Shown: positions 24,506-34,281, counted from the stretch's first letter. The stretch: 55,355 nucleotides of DNA from ZLKRG08 sp046091905 (GCA_046091905.1 JBJTCN010000074.1:1-55355); one strand, 5' to 3'. The notes: generated by a model not told the origin, from the sequence alone. Translations and numbers: made by a program.

Positions 24506-26161
24506 ATGTCATTTTCAGTAACCATGCCAGCACTTGGCGAATCAGTTACAGAAGGAACAGTTACACGTTGGCTTAAGAATGAAGGCGATGTAGTTGCACT
24601 TGACGAACCACTTCTAGAAGTTTCCACCGACAAAGTTGATACTGAAATTCCTTCACCAGCCGCTGGTGTATTGCAGAAGATTGTGGTTGGTCCAGATCAA
24701 ACGGTTCCAGTTGGCGCAGAGTTAGCAATCATCGCTGAATCAGGTGCCGCGCCAGTGTCCGAGCCGGTTGCCAATGTAAATGTGGCAGAGGTTCCTCGAG
24801 CGGTAGCCACTCCGGAACCAGTTGCGGTAACCCCAGCTGCGCCAGTTACTCCTGTATCTACGACCCCATCAGCGCCTGCGACAAATGGATCTGGAACAGT
24901 AGTAACAATGCCAGCGCTTGGTGAATCCGTAACTGAAGGAACTGTTACCAGATGGCTAAAGAACGTTGGCGATAGCGTGGCAGTTGATGAAGCGCTGCTA
25001 GAAGTTTCTACAGATAAAGTTGATACCGAAATTCCATCACCAGTTGCAGGCGTGATTACTGCGATTGAAGTTCCAGCAGATACCACAGTTGCAGTTGGTG
25101 CACGTCTTGCAGTAATTGGCGGAAACGGTGCTGCAGTTGCAACTCCTACACCGGCCGCACCTGCGCCAGCACCGACTCCAGCACCAGTTTCGCCAGCGCC
25201 AGTTGCGGCAGCTTCAATTACACAAACAATTTCACAACCAGCTGATGCTTACGTAACACCAATTGTTCGAAAACTTGCGTCAGAGCTTGGTGTAAATCTT
25301 GCTAGCGTTCGAGGAACTGGCGTAGGCGGACGTATTCGTAAGGAAGATGTGCAAGCATCTGCAGCGCCAGTTGCCCAAAGTGTTGCGGCCCCAGCACCAG
25401 CAGCCGCAGCGCCAAAGGCGACTACCCCAGTTGCTGCTTCACCGCTTCGTGGCACCACAGTTCCGATGTCTCGTCTGCGCAAAGTTATTGCAGCGCGAAT
25501 GGTGGAATCACTTCAAGTTTCAGCACAACTAACGACAGTTGTTGAGGTAGATGTTACAAAGATTGCGCGACTTCGCGATAAAGCAAAAACAAACTTTGAA
25601 GCTCGTGAAGGCGTGAAACTCTCATTCCTGCCATTCTTTGCGGTCGCCGTTTGCGAAGCTTTAAAACAACATCCAGTAGTTAATGCTTCTATTGATGGTG
25701 AAAATATTGTTTACCATGGAGCAGAACATTTAGGTGTTGCAGTTGATACTGAACGTGGTTTGTTGGTTCCAGTTCTTCATAATGCGGGTGATCTAAATAT
25801 GGGCGGCATTGCTCGAAAGATTTCTGATTTAGCAGCACGCACCCGTGAAAATAAAGTAACTCCAGATGAATTAGGTGGCGGTACCTTCACTTTAACCAAC
25901 ACCGGTTCACGAGGCGCGTTATTTGATACTCCAATTATTAATCAACCACAGGTTGCCATCCTTGGCCTTGGTTCGGTTGTAAAGCGTCCGATGGTGGTAA
26001 AGGGTGCAGATGGTGGCGAAACAATTGCGATTCGTTCGATGGTTTATCTAGCGCTCTCTTATGATCACCGAATTGTCGATGGCGCTGATGCCGCACGTTT
26101 CTTGGTCACCCTAAAGGATCGCTTAGAAGCTGGGAACTTTGAAGCTGAGTTAGGTCTATAA
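24506..26161 (+). CDS. sucB: 2-oxoacid dehydrogenase E2, two lipoyl domains
   Basis: This 551-residue dihydrolipoyl acyltransferase has two lipoyl domains with lysines Lys43 and Lys171 in near-identical DKVDTEIPSP contexts, Ala/Pro-rich linkers, an E3/E1-binding domain at about 248-283 (YVTPIVRKLASELGVN...GRIRKEDV), and a catalytic domain ending SYDHRIVDGADAARF with His521 and Asp525. In actinobacteria this architecture serves the pyruvate and 2-oxoglutarate dehydrogenases (DlaT/SucB), so the symbol is provisional. It follows lpdA with a strong AAAGGA site, and lipoate genes lie downstream. Confidence 0.92.
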   Translation: MSFSVTMPALGESVTEGTVTRWLKNEGDVVALDEPLLEVSTDKVDTEIPSPAAGVLQKIVVGPDQTVPVGAELAIIAESGAAPVSEPVANVNVAEVPRAVATPEPVAVTPAAPVTPVSTTPSAPATNGSGTVVTMPALGESVTEGTVTRWLKNVGDSVAVDEALLEVSTDKVDTEIPSPVAGVITAIEVPADTTVAVGARLAVIGGNGAAVATPTPAAPAPAPTPAPVSPAPVAAASITQTISQPADAYVTPIVRKLASELGVNLASVRGTGVGGRIRKEDVQASAAPVAQSVAAPAPAAAAPKATTPVAASPLRGTTVPMSRLRKVIAARMVESLQVSAQLTTVVEVDVTKIARLRDKAKTNFEAREGVKLSFLPFFAVAVCEALKQHPVVNASIDGENIVYHGAEHLGVAVDTERGLLVPVLHNAGDLNMGGIARKISDLAARTRENKVTPDELGGGTFTLTNTGSRGALFDTPIINQPQVAILGLGSVVKRPMVVKGADGGETIAIRSMVYLALSYDHRIVDGADAARFLVTLKDRLEAGNFEAELGL

Positions 26162-26168
26162 CCAAAGC

Positions 26169-27050
26169 ATGCAGCGCATTGCAATCACCGGCGCATCCGG
26201 TCTAATTGGTACCGCGCTAGTCGGTAAATTAAAGAGTGATGGTTACACGGTACAACGTTTAGTTAGACGTCCAACTATCTCCTCTGAAGAAATCTTCTGG
26301 AATCCAACAAATCAAGAGGTTGATCTTGATGCACTTGCGGGCGTGGATGCGGTAATCCATTTAGCAGGTGCTGGTGTCGGTGATAAACGCTGGACTAAAA
26401 AATATAGATCAGAGATTTTAAATTCGCGACTCTTAGGCACCACCACCATTGCAAATGCGGTAGCACAAGTTAAACCCGAAGTTTTTATCTCCTCCTCTGC
26501 AATTGGTTGGTATGGCGACACTGGAAATCGCGCCGTAACTGAGTCTGATCGTGGTGGCGATGATTTTCTAGCCGCAGTCTGTCGCGAATGGGAAGCAGCG
26601 GCAGATTTAGCTGGAAATGTACGTACCGTAAAAATTCGCACTGGCTTGGTTTTAGATCCTACTGGTGGCGCGCTCGGAAGAATGTTGCCACTATTTAGGT
26701 TTGGTCTTGGCGGCAAATTAGGAAGTGGTAAGCAGTGGTGGTCATGGATTACTCTGCACGATCACTTAAGAGCAATTGAATTTATACTAGAGAATGAAGT
26801 GATCTCAGGTCCGGTTAACTTAACTTCGCCAAATCCTGTTACCAACCAAGAATTCACTTCAGCGCTAGCACGAGCGCTTCGTCGTCCAGCGTTATTTCCA
26901 GCGCCAGCATTTGCTTTAAAGGCAGCACTGGGTGGTTTTAGTACTGAGATATTAGGTTCTAAGAAAGTTCTACCTGGCGCGTTGCAAGATGCCGGATTTA
27001 ATTTTGAATTTCCACATATTGGTCCCGCGCTAGATGCGTTGGCTAATTAA
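26169..27050 (+). CDS. TIGR01777 family SDR epimerase-like protein
   Basis: The 293-residue protein starts with a Rossmann motif ITGASGLIGTALV and contains VIHLAGAGVGDKRW, SSSAIGWYGDTG (the YfcH/SDR39U1 signature) and PVNLTSPNPVTNQEF, matching TIGR01777. The exact reaction is unknown for the family. Its place after the E2 gene matches Rv2216 after dlaT in mycobacteria, as recalled. It begins seven bases after the E2 stop, and its 3' end overlaps the convergent FAD oxidoreductase by 21 bases. Confidence 0.9.
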   Translation: MQRIAITGASGLIGTALVGKLKSDGYTVQRLVRRPTISSEEIFWNPTNQEVDLDALAGVDAVIHLAGAGVGDKRWTKKYRSEILNSRLLGTTTIANAVAQVKPEVFISSSAIGWYGDTGNRAVTESDRGGDDFLAAVCREWEAAADLAGNVRTVKIRTGLVLDPTGGALGRMLPLFRFGLGGKLGSGKQWWSWITLHDHLRAIEFILENEVISGPVNLTSPNPVTNQEFTSALARALRRPALFPAPAFALKAALGGFSTEILGSKKVLPGALQDAGFNFEFPHIGPALDALAN

Positions 27051-28190
27051 TGTTTCCGCTGCTCTCCTGCCAGATTTAAGCGCACCATTTTGAGATGGCG
27101 ATTCACGCCAATCTCCCGCTACAAAAATATTCTTAGCTACCCTCACATTATTTGCTAAACGCTTGCCAACTTTAGCTAGAGGTAGCGCTGCAGGGATTTC
27201 ATATTTTGCTAATAACTCCCAGTGTTGAGTATTGGTTCCCCACATTGCAGAGAGATGGCGTCTAACTTCAGATTCAGATGCTCTTTGAATAGTGGTGGTA
27301 GAGATAAGTTGTCGACCAACTGCTGCGTAATTCTTCATTAAATTGCTAATTACCAAAGAATTTACTACTGGTCCTGCCTGCAGACCATCAAGCAATAAGT
27401 TTGGCGAATCAGATGGTGATGCATCTGGCACGTGATACCAAGTGGTACAACCAACTACGGAAGGAACCTCTTCGATTCCAAGTAATTGCGCTGCGGTATT
27501 TGCATCGGTCGCCACAATTAGAGAGTCAAAAGTAATTTTCCCAGTGTTGGTTTTTAAATGGCCATCTTTTATTGCTTCAACTTGCACCTCAAAACGAATA
27601 TCGTTTAGCCGTTTGGCTAATTCGGCAGGGAGTGCGCCTGCGCCATTTGCCGGCAGACCTGGAGCACCAGTTACAAACGAATTGATCAACTCCTTTCCAA
27701 CGGAAGCTTCTACTTCTGATGGATCACACAAGAAGACTCCAATTAGAAATGGTCGCAAGACTCGGTCGTAAGTTCGTCCCAAACCTTGCAATTGGCTAGC
27801 TACGGAAACCCCTGATTTTGGTGACTTAGTGAGGTAGGCAATCAACCCAAGTTTCTCTTTTATCGAACCGGTACTGCCATTTAAAGCACTAGTTAGATGT
27901 TTTCTGGGATCTCCCAGAAATGAATTCTTGCCTTCGATATTTACACTCACCGCTCGAGGCGCATAAACAAAATCGAGTGCATCGATGATATTTAACCGTT
28001 TTAATTCTGGATAGTTGGCATTAATTAGTTGAAAACCGCGATCCAAGAGATAGCCATCGACCACATCAGTTGCAACTCTGCCACCTGCGCGATCTGATCC
28101 TTCTAACAAAATTATTTCATGGCCAGCTTCCTGAAGAGTTAAAGCTGCGCTTAGACCAGCTAATCCAGCGCCAACTACAACGCTTTTCAT
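27030..28190 (-). CDS. FAD-dependent amine-oxidase-like protein
   Basis: A 386-residue flavoprotein with the N-terminal dinucleotide motif VVVGAGLAGLSAALTL followed by LLEGSDRAGGRVATD, the GG-R motif of flavin amine oxidases, phytoene desaturases and protoporphyrinogen oxidases, and a C-terminal FAD contact FVAGDWRESPSQNGALKSG. The substrate cannot be assigned; the motif GDW...S.NGA resembles plant-type and bacterial desaturase-like oxidases. It is the last gene of the leftward MMPL-Gfo/Idh-FAD run and overlaps the upstream gene by four bases. Confidence 0.87.
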   Translation of the reverse strand: MKSVVVGAGLAGLSAALTLQEAGHEIILLEGSDRAGGRVATDVVDGYLLDRGFQLINANYPELKRLNIIDALDFVYAPRAVSVNIEGKNSFLGDPRKHLTSALNGSTGSIKEKLGLIAYLTKSPKSGVSVASQLQGLGRTYDRVLRPFLIGVFLCDPSEVEASVGKELINSFVTGAPGLPANGAGALPAELAKRLNDIRFEVQVEAIKDGHLKTNTGKITFDSLIVATDANTAAQLLGIEEVPSVVGCTTWYHVPDASPSDSPNLLLDGLQAGPVVNSLVISNLMKNYAAVGRQLISTTTIQRASESEVRRHLSAMWGTNTQHWELLAKYEIPAALPLAKVGKRLANNVRVAKNIFVAGDWRESPSQNGALKSGRRAAETLISQRI

Positions 28191-29179
28191 GCGAAGTCAC
28201 TAGCTTGATCAATGATTTCAGCTACTTGTAGCGCCAATGATTTTGAGACTGGTAATCGACCGGATCCATTCAAGAAATCAAACATTGATTTATAAAAGGC
28301 CACATAGTTGCCAGGCAAGGCTTCAATCTCGGTGACGGTTTCTCCTTGGTGGATTGCTGCCTTTGATCTCTTATCGCCGCTCTCGTAATTTCCATTACGC
28401 AACAAATTCTCTTGCGGATCTAATTCATTAATAACTAGAGTGCCTTTATCCCCTAATAATCTAATGCGCGGGCCTGGCGCTCCGGAGATAGCGCTGGCAG
28501 CCAAAGAAGAGATGACACCACTTTCGTGTTCTAAGACTAAAAGCACATCATCATCCGATGCTCCGCGCACTGAATTTACGTGAGCATATTTCAATTTTGC
28601 CGCTCCAAAACAATCAATTGCAGTCGATATTAGATGGCTCTGCAAATCAAGTAAGAGTCCGCCACCATGTTGATGTCCTAACTGCTCTCGCCACGACTGC
28701 GCATTTAAATCTGGGCGGAATCTTTCGAAACGTCCATCAAAACGATGCGGCTTTCCAATTAAATCAGAATTTTTTGCAAGTAGATCTTTGATCGTCAAAG
28801 TATCGCTATCCCAAAGGCGGTTAAAGAAAACCGTAATTGGAACGCGCTTACTTTCCGCGTAGTTAAAGAGCTCTCTAGTTCCGGCAAGTGTGGTGGCCAT
28901 TGGTTTATCAACCACTACCGGCACACCAGCGTCAATTGCAGCTTTAGCATTTACTTCGTGTGCGGTGTTGAGAGATGCCACAATCGCAAGGTCTAGATCA
29001 ATCGCTAATAATTCCTCGGAGCTGGAGCAAATTACGGCATCTGGAAAATCATTTCTGGCTTCATTTATGCGCACTTCATTATTAGTTTGAATCGCCGCAA
29101 TTTCAAAGCCGGCAAGTTTGGCTATTGGCGCATGAAAAACTCGTGCCGCCAGACCATAACCAAATATGCCAACTCGCAT
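28187..29179 (-). CDS. Gfo/Idh/MocA family oxidoreductase
   Basis: From the ATG at 29179 this 330-residue protein begins MRVGIFGYGLAARVFHAPI, an NAD(P)-binding start typical of the family, and has VDKPMATT (the E/D-K-P catalytic lysine motif) and the C-terminal (beta/alpha) domain with HQHGGGLLLDLQSHLIS. It resembles YhhX/YvaA-type scyllo-inositol or sugar dehydrogenases; the substrate is unknown. The ATG overlaps the MMPL stop (TAATG), so it belongs to that operon. A nine-residue upstream extension is not supported. Confidence 0.9.
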   Translation of the reverse strand: MRVGIFGYGLAARVFHAPIAKLAGFEIAAIQTNNEVRINEARNDFPDAVICSSSEELLAIDLDLAIVASLNTAHEVNAKAAIDAGVPVVVDKPMATTLAGTRELFNYAESKRVPITVFFNRLWDSDTLTIKDLLAKNSDLIGKPHRFDGRFERFRPDLNAQSWREQLGHQHGGGLLLDLQSHLISTAIDCFGAAKLKYAHVNSVRGASDDDVLLVLEHESGVISSLAASAISGAPGPRIRLLGDKGTLVINELDPQENLLRNGNYESGDKRSKAAIHQGETVTEIEALPGNYVAFYKSMFDFLNGSGRLPVSKSLALQVAEIIDQASDFA

Positions 29180-31302
29180 TAGCCCTCCAATTTTGCTGGC
29201 CACCAAATGCGCTTACCGAGGATGTGAACCAAAGCTGGCACAAGTAGTGAGCGCACAACTAAAGTATCCAGAAGCACACCAAATGCAACTGCGAATGCAA
29301 TCTCTGCAAGAGCAACTAGCGGCAAAACACCTAGAACGGTGAAAGTTGCAGCCAACACAATACCTGCCGAAGTAATCACGCCACCAGTTACGGTGACACC
29401 TTTAATTGTTCCCGCGCGCGTACCAATCTTCAACGTTTCTTCTCGAACTCTAGTCATTAAGAAAATGTTGTAATCAATTCCGAGGGCAACTAAAAACACG
29501 AATGTAAATAGTGGGAATGAAGTATCTGCACCCGGGAATTTGAAGATGTGGTTAAATACAAAAGCCGAAGCTCCAAGAGTCGCGGCAAATGAAAGAATCA
29601 CAGTTGCCAAGAGGACAGCGGCAGCCAAAATACTTCTTAAGAGCAGCGCCAAAATTATCGCGATGATAATCAAGACGATCGGAATAATAAGATTTCGATC
29701 GTGGCGTGATGCGACGTCAACGTCATAAAAGACGGCGCTAGTTCCACCAACCAGAGCTGTTGAATCAATCGATTGAGCTGCCTGACGGATTGAAGGTACG
29801 AGCGCTCTGGCGTCATTTGAATCAGCAGGAGCAACCAAAGTTGCATCAACAACCAACTTGTCGTTTACAACTTTTGGCAATGGGTTTGCCGGATCTTTAA
29901 TTTCAGGAGCCACTGAAGCAACTCCATCAATTTTCTGCAATGCATTAATCACTTGCTCAGCTTTATCTTTAGAAATAATTATTTGAGTTGGCTGATTCTG
30001 GCCGCCTGGGAAATGCTGCAGCAAGAGTTCTTGACCAACTAGTGATTTCGGTTTCTTGGTAAATCCATCTAGCGTAGAGATGCCATTTGCTTTTAGCGTT
30101 GGTACTAATGCAACCATCAAAATCAAAATTATAGATGTTACAGCGGCAAACTTTTTAGGGCTGTTTGCAGTTGCATTTGCAACCTTTGACCAGAAACCAG
30201 TTAATTTTTCATCAATATCATCATGACGCGGAATTCTTGGCCAGAAAACCCATCGTCCGAATAGCACAAGAATTGCTGGCAATAATGTCAAAATTGTGAC
30301 CATTGCGGAAACAATTCCGATTGCGCCTACTGGACCAAGGGAACGATTGTTCTTTAATTCGCTAAGCAGCAATACCAACAATCCGAGAGTTACTGTTGAG
30401 CCTGAAGCGATGATTGGTTCTAGGACGCCACGCAACGCTTTGCCCATAGCTTCAAAACGCGAATCTAATTTATGTAACTCTTCACGGTATCGCGCGATAA
30501 GTAATAAGGCGTAATCAGTAGCGGCACCAATCACTAGTACTGAAAGAATTCCCTGCGATTGTCCGTCAACTGTCAAAATATCATTCTTAGCAAGTAGATA
30601 AATGACTGCGCCAGCCATAGATTCGGCGATCAAAGCGCTAAATAGCGGGAAGATCCAAAGAAATGGCGAACGATAAACGATAATCAAAATAAGAGAAACA
30701 ATTGCTAGCGTTGCTAGAAGCAAAGTGGAGTCGATTCCCCCGAATGCTTTAAAGAGATCAGCAAAAATCGCTGCGAAGCCAGTGACATGCGCTTCGTAAC
30801 CACCGCTCTTGGCAAAATCTTCTGAATAGTTTCTGATTGATTCAACCACTATTGGCAGAGCTGGTTCATTGCCAATTTGATTGCCAATCAGCTTTGAATC
30901 GAATGAAATTGAACCTAAAAGCGCTTTTCCATCTTGTGATGGGAATGCGAATATTGGTGCGCCTTGAATCAGGTAATCACCAATCTTTTCTTCAGGATGA
31001 TCAACTAAAGATTTAGATGGCAATGTTTGCAAGAAAGCATTCGCCGTTGCAACCGTATCCTGGGTGATATCTCCGGTAAATAAAACCAGCGCCGGAATTG
31101 CGCGATCAGAACCATCTGAAAATGCTTTGTACTCTTCCGTGAATTTGAATGATTCTGCATTCTTTGGCAAGAAGTCAGAGTTGTCATTCTTCTGGACTGT
31201 CGATAGTTTGCCGAATAGCGGGCCGGCAGTTCCTGCGACTCCTAGCCAAGCTACAACAACAATAATTGCAATCCAAAGTGGCTTTCGACCGCGCACGCTC
31301 AT
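29179..31302 (-). CDS. MMPL/RND-like membrane transporter
   Basis: The 707-residue protein has two repeats, each with one N-terminal helix, an extracytoplasmic domain of about 120-160 residues, and five clustered helices, about twelve in total. Conserved MMPL sequences include GAATDYALLLIARYREEL and the second-half counterpart LGIDYNIFLMTRVREE. Actinobacterial relatives export lipids or are multidrug exporters; the cargo here is unknown. The ATG has a GGGAGAG ribosome site. It heads an operon with the Gfo/Idh and FAD oxidoreductases, which suggests export of a modified metabolite, but that is speculation. Confidence 0.9.
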   Translation of the reverse strand: MSVRGRKPLWIAIIVVVAWLGVAGTAGPLFGKLSTVQKNDNSDFLPKNAESFKFTEEYKAFSDGSDRAIPALVLFTGDITQDTVATANAFLQTLPSKSLVDHPEEKIGDYLIQGAPIFAFPSQDGKALLGSISFDSKLIGNQIGNEPALPIVVESIRNYSEDFAKSGGYEAHVTGFAAIFADLFKAFGGIDSTLLLATLAIVSLILIIVYRSPFLWIFPLFSALIAESMAGAVIYLLAKNDILTVDGQSQGILSVLVIGAATDYALLLIARYREELHKLDSRFEAMGKALRGVLEPIIASGSTVTLGLLVLLLSELKNNRSLGPVGAIGIVSAMVTILTLLPAILVLFGRWVFWPRIPRHDDIDEKLTGFWSKVANATANSPKKFAAVTSIILILMVALVPTLKANGISTLDGFTKKPKSLVGQELLLQHFPGGQNQPTQIIISKDKAEQVINALQKIDGVASVAPEIKDPANPLPKVVNDKLVVDATLVAPADSNDARALVPSIRQAAQSIDSTALVGGTSAVFYDVDVASRHDRNLIIPIVLIIIAIILALLLRSILAAAVLLATVILSFAATLGASAFVFNHIFKFPGADTSFPLFTFVFLVALGIDYNIFLMTRVREETLKIGTRAGTIKGVTVTGGVITSAGIVLAATFTVLGVLPLVALAEIAFAVAFGVLLDTLVVRSLLVPALVHILGKRIWWPAKLEG

Positions 31303-31351
31303 AAATCTCTCCCTAAATTTTCCACCCGAAGTCTAAACTATAGATTTGCTT

Positions 31352-31357
31352 TAGAAT
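31352..31357 (+). promoter_or_regulatory. Predicted -10 element of lipB
   Basis: TAGAAT lies six bases before the GTG start of lipB, with no Shine-Dalgarno. This is the clearest sequence match among the leaderless promoters of the window and supports the GTG as the start. Confidence 0.5.
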
Positions 31358-31363
31358 GGCTAA

Positions 31364-32017
31364 GTGAGCGTTGCCATCTCTGATATTGCTGTGATTCATA
31401 GCGGATTAGTTGATTATGAAAAATCTTGGCAGACTCAGAGGGAAATTCATGAATTAGTTGTATCGGGTTCACAGAAAAATACTTTAATTCTGATAGAGCA
31501 TCCCTCTGTATATACCGCAGGCCGTCGCACCGATATTTTAGAGCGACCACAAGATGGCACATCAGTAATTGATGTTGATCGTGGTGGCAGAATTACTTGG
31601 CACGGTCCGGGACAAATTGTGGGTTACCCAATTGTGCGACTTGAAAAACGAAATGAAGTGGTTGGTTTTGTCAGAAATTTAGAAGAAGGTTTAATCGCAA
31701 CTCTTGCAGATTTCGGTATCAATGGAATTTCAATCTTCGGTAAGACTGGTGTTTGGATTAAAGATGAAATCAGCGAACGAAAAATTGCCGCAATTGGCGT
31801 GCGAGTTGCCAAGGGTGTAACCATGCATGGATTTGCATTAAATGTCTCACCAGATTTGAGTAAGTTCAATTCCATAATTCCATGTGGCATGCCCGAAGCG
31901 CAGACCACCAGCATGGCAAAAGAGTTAAATCGCACATTAACAATCGCCGAAGTGACGCCTAGCCTTGAAAAACATCTGGTTGAGGCGCTAGCCCGAGTAA
32001 GTAAACTAGAGCCATGA
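31364..32017 (+). CDS. lipB: Lipoyl(octanoyl) transferase
   Basis: LipB moves octanoyl from acyl carrier protein to lipoyl domains, the first step of lipoate attachment. The 217-residue protein carries EHPSVYTAGRRTD, the RGGRITWHGPGQIVGYP substrate loop, the lysine site KIAAIGVRV, and the catalytic cysteine in IIPCGMPEAQTTSM. GTG start with a leaderless promoter. The stop overlaps the lipA start (ATGA), so LipB and LipA are made together, matching the lipoyl-dependent E2 and gcvT nearby. Confidence 0.97.
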   Translation: MSVAISDIAVIHSGLVDYEKSWQTQREIHELVVSGSQKNTLILIEHPSVYTAGRRTDILERPQDGTSVIDVDRGGRITWHGPGQIVGYPIVRLEKRNEVVGFVRNLEEGLIATLADFGINGISIFGKTGVWIKDEISERKIAAIGVRVAKGVTMHGFALNVSPDLSKFNSIIPCGMPEAQTTSMAKELNRTLTIAEVTPSLEKHLVEALARVSKLEP

Positions 32018-32949
32018 CTAATAGTCATCAGGTTGTCCCTGAGGGTCGCAAGTTACTGCGTATTGAAGCTCGTAATGCGCAGACTCCAATTGAGCGTAAG
32101 CCTGAATGGATTAAGACGCGCGCCAAGATGGGTCCTGAGTACACGCAACTACGTTCTTTAGTAGTTAACGAGGGTTTGCATACTGTCTGCCAAGAAGCGG
32201 CTTGTCCAAATATTTTCGAATGTTGGGAAGATCGCGAAGCTACCTTTTTAATTGGCGGCGATAGATGTACCCGTCGCTGCGATTTCTGCAATATCGATAC
32301 TGGCAAACCTCTGCCGGTTGATCTAGATGAACCACGTCGCGTTGCCGAATCGGTAAAGTCAATGCAGCTTCGTTACGCCACAATTACCGGAGTGACTCGT
32401 GATGATTTAGAGGATGAAGGTGCCTGGCTATACGCAGAAGCAATTCATAAAGTCCATGAATTAAATCCCGGAACCGGCGTTGAAATGTTAGCGCCTGATT
32501 TCAGCGGAAAACCAGCACTGCTAAATCAAGTCTTCGAATCCCTACCTGAAGTATTTGCCCATAATTTAGAAACCGTTCCACGTATTTTTAAGCGGATCCG
32601 ACCAGCATTTCGTTATGACCTCTCGCTAGATGTGATTACCCAAGCTCGTAATTTTGGATTAATTACTAAATCAAATCTGATTCTGGGTATGGGCGAAGAG
32701 CGCGCCGAAGTATCACAAGCGCTTAAAGATTTATATAACGCTGGTTGCAACATCATCACTATTACCCAGTACCTACGCCCTACCCCAATGCACCATCCGA
32801 TTGCGCGTTGGGTTAAGCCAAATGAATTTGTGGAATTGGCAGCTGAGGCAAAGTCCATTGGATTTGCTGGCGTTATGAGCGGTCCTTTGGTGCGTTCAAG
32901 TTATCGTGCCGGTCGTTTATACAAGGAGGCGATGGCAGCGCGTGGCTGA
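32014..32949 (+). CDS. lipA: Lipoyl synthase
   Basis: LipA is a radical SAM enzyme that inserts two sulfurs into octanoyl groups on lipoyl domains. Both cluster motifs are present in 311 residues: the auxiliary cluster Cys59-x4-Cys64-x5-Cys70 and the SAM cluster Cys85-x3-Cys89-x2-Cys92 (DRCTRRCDFCNID). The C-terminal RSSYRAG contains the serine that binds the auxiliary cluster in the family. It overlaps lipB upstream and the acyltransferase downstream. Confidence 0.98.
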   Translation: MTNSHQVVPEGRKLLRIEARNAQTPIERKPEWIKTRAKMGPEYTQLRSLVVNEGLHTVCQEAACPNIFECWEDREATFLIGGDRCTRRCDFCNIDTGKPLPVDLDEPRRVAESVKSMQLRYATITGVTRDDLEDEGAWLYAEAIHKVHELNPGTGVEMLAPDFSGKPALLNQVFESLPEVFAHNLETVPRIFKRIRPAFRYDLSLDVITQARNFGLITKSNLILGMGEERAEVSQALKDLYNAGCNIITITQYLRPTPMHHPIARWVKPNEFVELAAEAKSIGFAGVMSGPLVRSSYRAGRLYKEAMAARG

Positions 32950-33643
32950 GTTGGTTTACCCGCCAGTTATCGGACTCTTCCGCGCGCTTTGGAAGAGTCT
33001 AGATATTCAATTTAAATTTGAAGGTCAAGATAACTTACCGCGCAAAGGTGGCGCAGTTCTCGCAAGCAATCACATTAGTTATTTGGATTTTGCATTTATC
33101 GGAACTGGTGCGCTTCATTTGAAACGCTACATCCGTTTTATGGCTAAGAAGGGCGCTTTCGATAACAAGATTGCTGGGCCACTACTTCGAGGGATGAAAC
33201 ATATTTCGGTTGATCGCGATAATGGCGGTGCCTCATTTGTGACTGCACTTCGCGCGCTTCGAGATGGTGAAATTGTTGGAATTTTTCCTGAGGCCACGAT
33301 TAGCACCTCCTTTGAAATTAAGGGAATGAAATCTGGTGCGGTGCGCCTTGCGATGGGAGCCGGAGTTCCGGTAATTCCAGTAGTGATCTGGGGTTCACAA
33401 AGAATTTGGACTAAAGGCGTGCCAAAAGATTTTCGACGTAAATCCGTACCAGTTCATATTCTTTACGGTGAGCCGATGAAGTTTTCTAAAGATGCCAATC
33501 TAGAAGAGGCAGAAACTTTATTGCGCAATAAAATGATTGAGATGCTCCATAAAGTGCAAGAAAATTATCCAGATAGCCATGTTGGTGAGCGTTGGGCGCC
33601 GCAGCGACTTGGTGGCACCGCACCAGCCCCATTAAACTCATAA
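32942..33643 (+). CDS. 1-acyl-glycerol-3-phosphate acyltransferase, PlsC-like
   Basis: From GTG 32942 (233 residues) the protein has the PlsC motifs NHISYLDF (the NHxxxxD catalytic pair), the arginine/lysine site KKGAFDNKIAGPLLRGMKHISVDR, FPEATIS in place of the usual FPEGT, and VPVIPVVIWGSQ. It makes phosphatidic acid or acylates a related glycolipid. A longer frame to 32906 lies inside lipA and is not supported; GTG 32942 overlaps the lipA stop by eight bases. The glycine-to-alanine change in motif three is unusual but seen in actinobacterial members. Confidence 0.9.
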   Translation: MAELVYPPVIGLFRALWKSLDIQFKFEGQDNLPRKGGAVLASNHISYLDFAFIGTGALHLKRYIRFMAKKGAFDNKIAGPLLRGMKHISVDRDNGGASFVTALRALRDGEIVGIFPEATISTSFEIKGMKSGAVRLAMGAGVPVIPVVIWGSQRIWTKGVPKDFRRKSVPVHILYGEPMKFSKDANLEEAETLLRNKMIEMLHKVQENYPDSHVGERWAPQRLGGTAPAPLNS

Positions 33644-33645
33644 CC

Positions 33646-34281
33646 ATGTTCAAACAGATTCGCGAAGCTTATAAAGTAACCAAGCAGGAGAAGCCTTGGA
33701 TTGGCGCAGCAATGGCCTTGATCTTCTTGGCCGTTACCTCAGTAGGTGTATTGGTTGGTGCGCTAAACGGTCATCCGTTCTATGCCGCATTTATTACGAT
33801 TCCATTTGCACTGCTTGCCGCAATGTTCTTCTTTAGCTTTGTAGCTAACCGCGCTGCATATTCATCTATCGAAGGAGTTATGGGCGCTGGCGCATCGGTA
33901 ATGATGGCAATTCGTCGTGGCTTCACTACAACTCCAATGGTCGCAGTTAATAAACAACAAGATATGGTGCACCGTGCTGTAGGTCGTGCAGGTGTCGTAT
34001 TGGTTGGTGAAGGTTCAAATTCGGTTCGCTCAATGTTGGCAGATGAAGCTAAGAAGGTCGAACGTTTCGTTCCAGGCGTTCCAGTAACTACTTTGATTGT
34101 CGGAGATGGCGAAGGTCGCGTTGCCATAAATAAGTTGCAACGCACCATGAAGAAACTACCAAAGCAAATTTCTAATACTCAGATGCGTGAAGTACGAAAT
34201 CGTTTAAAGGCAGTTGGTGGTTTTAATATGCCAATTCCTAAAGGACCGATGCCAAAGAACCTGCGCGTTCCAAAAATTTAG
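33646..34281 (+). CDS. DUF4191 family membrane protein
   Basis: The 211-residue protein starts MFKQIREAYKVTKQEKPWIG, has two helices (about 20-38 and 44-62), and a cytoplasmic domain with the conserved VVLVGEGSNSVRSMLADEAKKVERFVPGVPV. It matches actinobacterial DUF4191 (Rv2219-like), always near lipA and glnA as here. Function unknown. TAAACT (33633-33638), inside the 3' end of the acyltransferase, is seven bases before the ATG. It overlaps the convergent RDD gene by four bases. Confidence 0.9.
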   Translation: MFKQIREAYKVTKQEKPWIGAAMALIFLAVTSVGVLVGALNGHPFYAAFITIPFALLAAMFFFSFVANRAAYSSIEGVMGAGASVMMAIRRGFTTTPMVAVNKQQDMVHRAVGRAGVVLVGEGSNSVRSMLADEAKKVERFVPGVPVTTLIVGDGEGRVAINKLQRTMKKLPKQISNTQMREVRNRLKAVGGFNMPIPKGPMPKNLRVPKI

